Source: Pseudovibrio sp. JCM 19062
GTDB taxonomy: Bacteria > Pseudomonadota > Alphaproteobacteria > Rhizobiales > Stappiaceae
Direction: 5' to 3'
DNA length: 36,460 nt
Assembly (NCBI GenBank): GCA_001310715.1
Contig: BAXV01000037.1
Coordinates: forward strand, 1 to 36,460
A program made the position numbers and the translations under genes. The notes beneath the pieces are model-generated. The model was not told the origin of the DNA. It worked only from the letters and a program-made list of their open reading frames with translations, and searched no databases. Below, piece after piece: positions 35,589-36,460 of the stretch. Position 1 is the first letter of the stretch, and each line of letters opens with the position of its first letter.

Positions 35589-36460
35589 CTAGAATGAGAA
35601 ACCGATACCGGCACCGGCGGCGACATTCTCGTCAAAGTCGGTGGCGACGGAGGCTGTGATGGCAACGTTTTCCATTGGCATGAAGGCAGCTTTCATGGAC
35701 CCAGCAGACTTGCCTTTAAAGTGACCAAAGCCACCGGAGAGGGAGAGGCCGTTCATACCACCCTGAATGATCGGCGCATTGGCAATCGCGATTGCCATAG
35801 CAACACCGGCCTGCAGCTCATCCACGTCCTCTTCCAGTGAAACAATACGCGAGCTGTTACTGGCAATTGCATCTGTATTCGCGGTGATCCGCTCAGCATT
35901 GCTGTTGACAGCGGCGACCATATTGTTACGGGCGGTGCCGGTGAAAGAGGAGTTCAGGTCATCCAGAGAACCAACTTTCTCGTTCAGCGCAGTCACAGCA
36001 GAGACCACGGTAGTGTCTTCCGGAACTGCCGCCTGCAAGTCGCTTGGCAAGGTGCTGATATCGCCGATCTTTGCATCGACGGCGTTGAAGGACGCCAGAA
36101 TGCCGTTTGCCAGGTTGCCCTCATTTGCGAAAGCTTCAGCGGCTGCTCTGCCGGAAGCATTTGCGCCGCTGGCTGTGGTGAAGGTGTTGTAAGCGGCGTT
36201 TTCACTGACGAATGTGTCGTATGCGCCAGAGTAATTGCCAACTGCCGTATCCAATTCGCCCAGAGTGTTTAGCGCATCGGTAAGATCACTAGCTGTGCCT
36301 GAATATTGGCCGGCGGTGGGGAGGGCGGGTTGGGTTTCTGTAATCTCTTCACCAGCCGCAGCCTTTGCTTCCACGTGGTCGAGATAGCATCCCACTCAGC
36401 TGCAGTGTTGGGTCGCTTATGTCCTCAACAGCGCCTTTTGCTGCAGTAAGGCCTGCAGCC
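35589..36460 (-). CDS. Trimeric autotransporter-like surface protein, C-terminal part (partial; frame break near 36390)
   Basis: The gene runs off the right edge. The C-terminal ~75 residues (LQAGVAMAIAIANAPIIQGGMNGLSLSGGFGHFKGKSAGSMKAAFMPMENVAITASVATDFDENVAAGAGIGFSF) form a YadA-type membrane anchor of four beta strands ending in Phe. Just before it comes a short coiled-coil stalk (AERITANTDAIASNSSRIVSLEEDVDELQ). Upstream is Ala/Ser/Thr-rich passenger with many small residues and few aromatics. Near 36390 the frame shifts: beyond it AAGLTAAKGAVEDISDPT and TAAEWDAISTTW look like more passenger. It probably forms a trimeric surface adhesin. Confidence 0.82.

Overview
The window looks like chromosome from a heterotrophic, facultatively denitrifying alphaproteobacterium. 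The periplasmic nitrate reductase operon (napEFDABC), an IalB-family protein, a RopB/Omp25-like porin-fold protein, a CJM1_0395-family protein and acyl-CoA catabolism genes fit a marine Hyphomicrobiales/Stappiaceae-type bacterium (Pseudovibrio-like). That placement is inferred from gene content only. I see no rRNA, tRNA, CRISPR array, complete insertion sequence or prophage.

Layout. (1) 1-1334: end of an unknown gene facing a membrane AraC-type regulator. (2) 1591-12534: an acyl-CoA catabolic island. It has a quinone-oxidoreductase-like MDR and an SDR; a leftward operon of three acyl-CoA dehydrogenases (7205 to 3557); and a rightward operon of SDR, MaoC hydratase, MFE-2-like SDR and an ACAD10/11-type kinase (7553-10893). 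A CJM1_0395-family gene and a TetR regulator follow. The same 20-bp palindrome (AACATAC-N6-GTATGTT) lies before the MDR gene and in the divergent promoter region of the two operons. It is the best evidence that the island is one regulon. (3) 12535-21128: a mixed accessory stretch with a 99-aa orphan, two alpha/beta hydrolases, a WYL regulator, a GSU2403-type nucleotidyltransferase, a C69-type Ntn hydrolase, an FAH-family hydrolase and a solitary solute-binding protein. (4) 21369-25397: a sulfur module with a cysteine-containing Crp/Fnr regulator, a DUF2892 protein, a persulfide-dioxygenase-type MBL protein and a SulP transporter with STAS domain. (5) 26045-30645: napEFDABC. (6) 31427-36460: envelope and transport genes, including a beta-barrel protein, an ethanolamine-permease-like APC transporter, a 28-aa membrane peptide, an alpha/beta hydrolase, IalB and the C-terminal part of a trimeric autotransporter.

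The three ACADs, the MaoC hydratase, the (3R)-hydroxyacyl-CoA-type SDR and the APH-type kinase together look like a complete beta-oxidation module for unusual substrates. The kinase plus ACAD11-like dehydrogenase suggests 4-hydroxyacyl-CoAs. The adjacent ACAD pair, one lacking the catalytic glutamate, suggests a heteromeric enzyme for bulky CoA thioesters.

Major caveat: about 32 single-base frame breaks interrupt 17 otherwise well-preserved genes. Nearly all are one-base changes in short homopolymers, mostly losses. Conserved protein sequence resumes immediately in another frame, even in napA. I interpret them mainly as sequencing or assembly errors and give full gene spans with the break positions.
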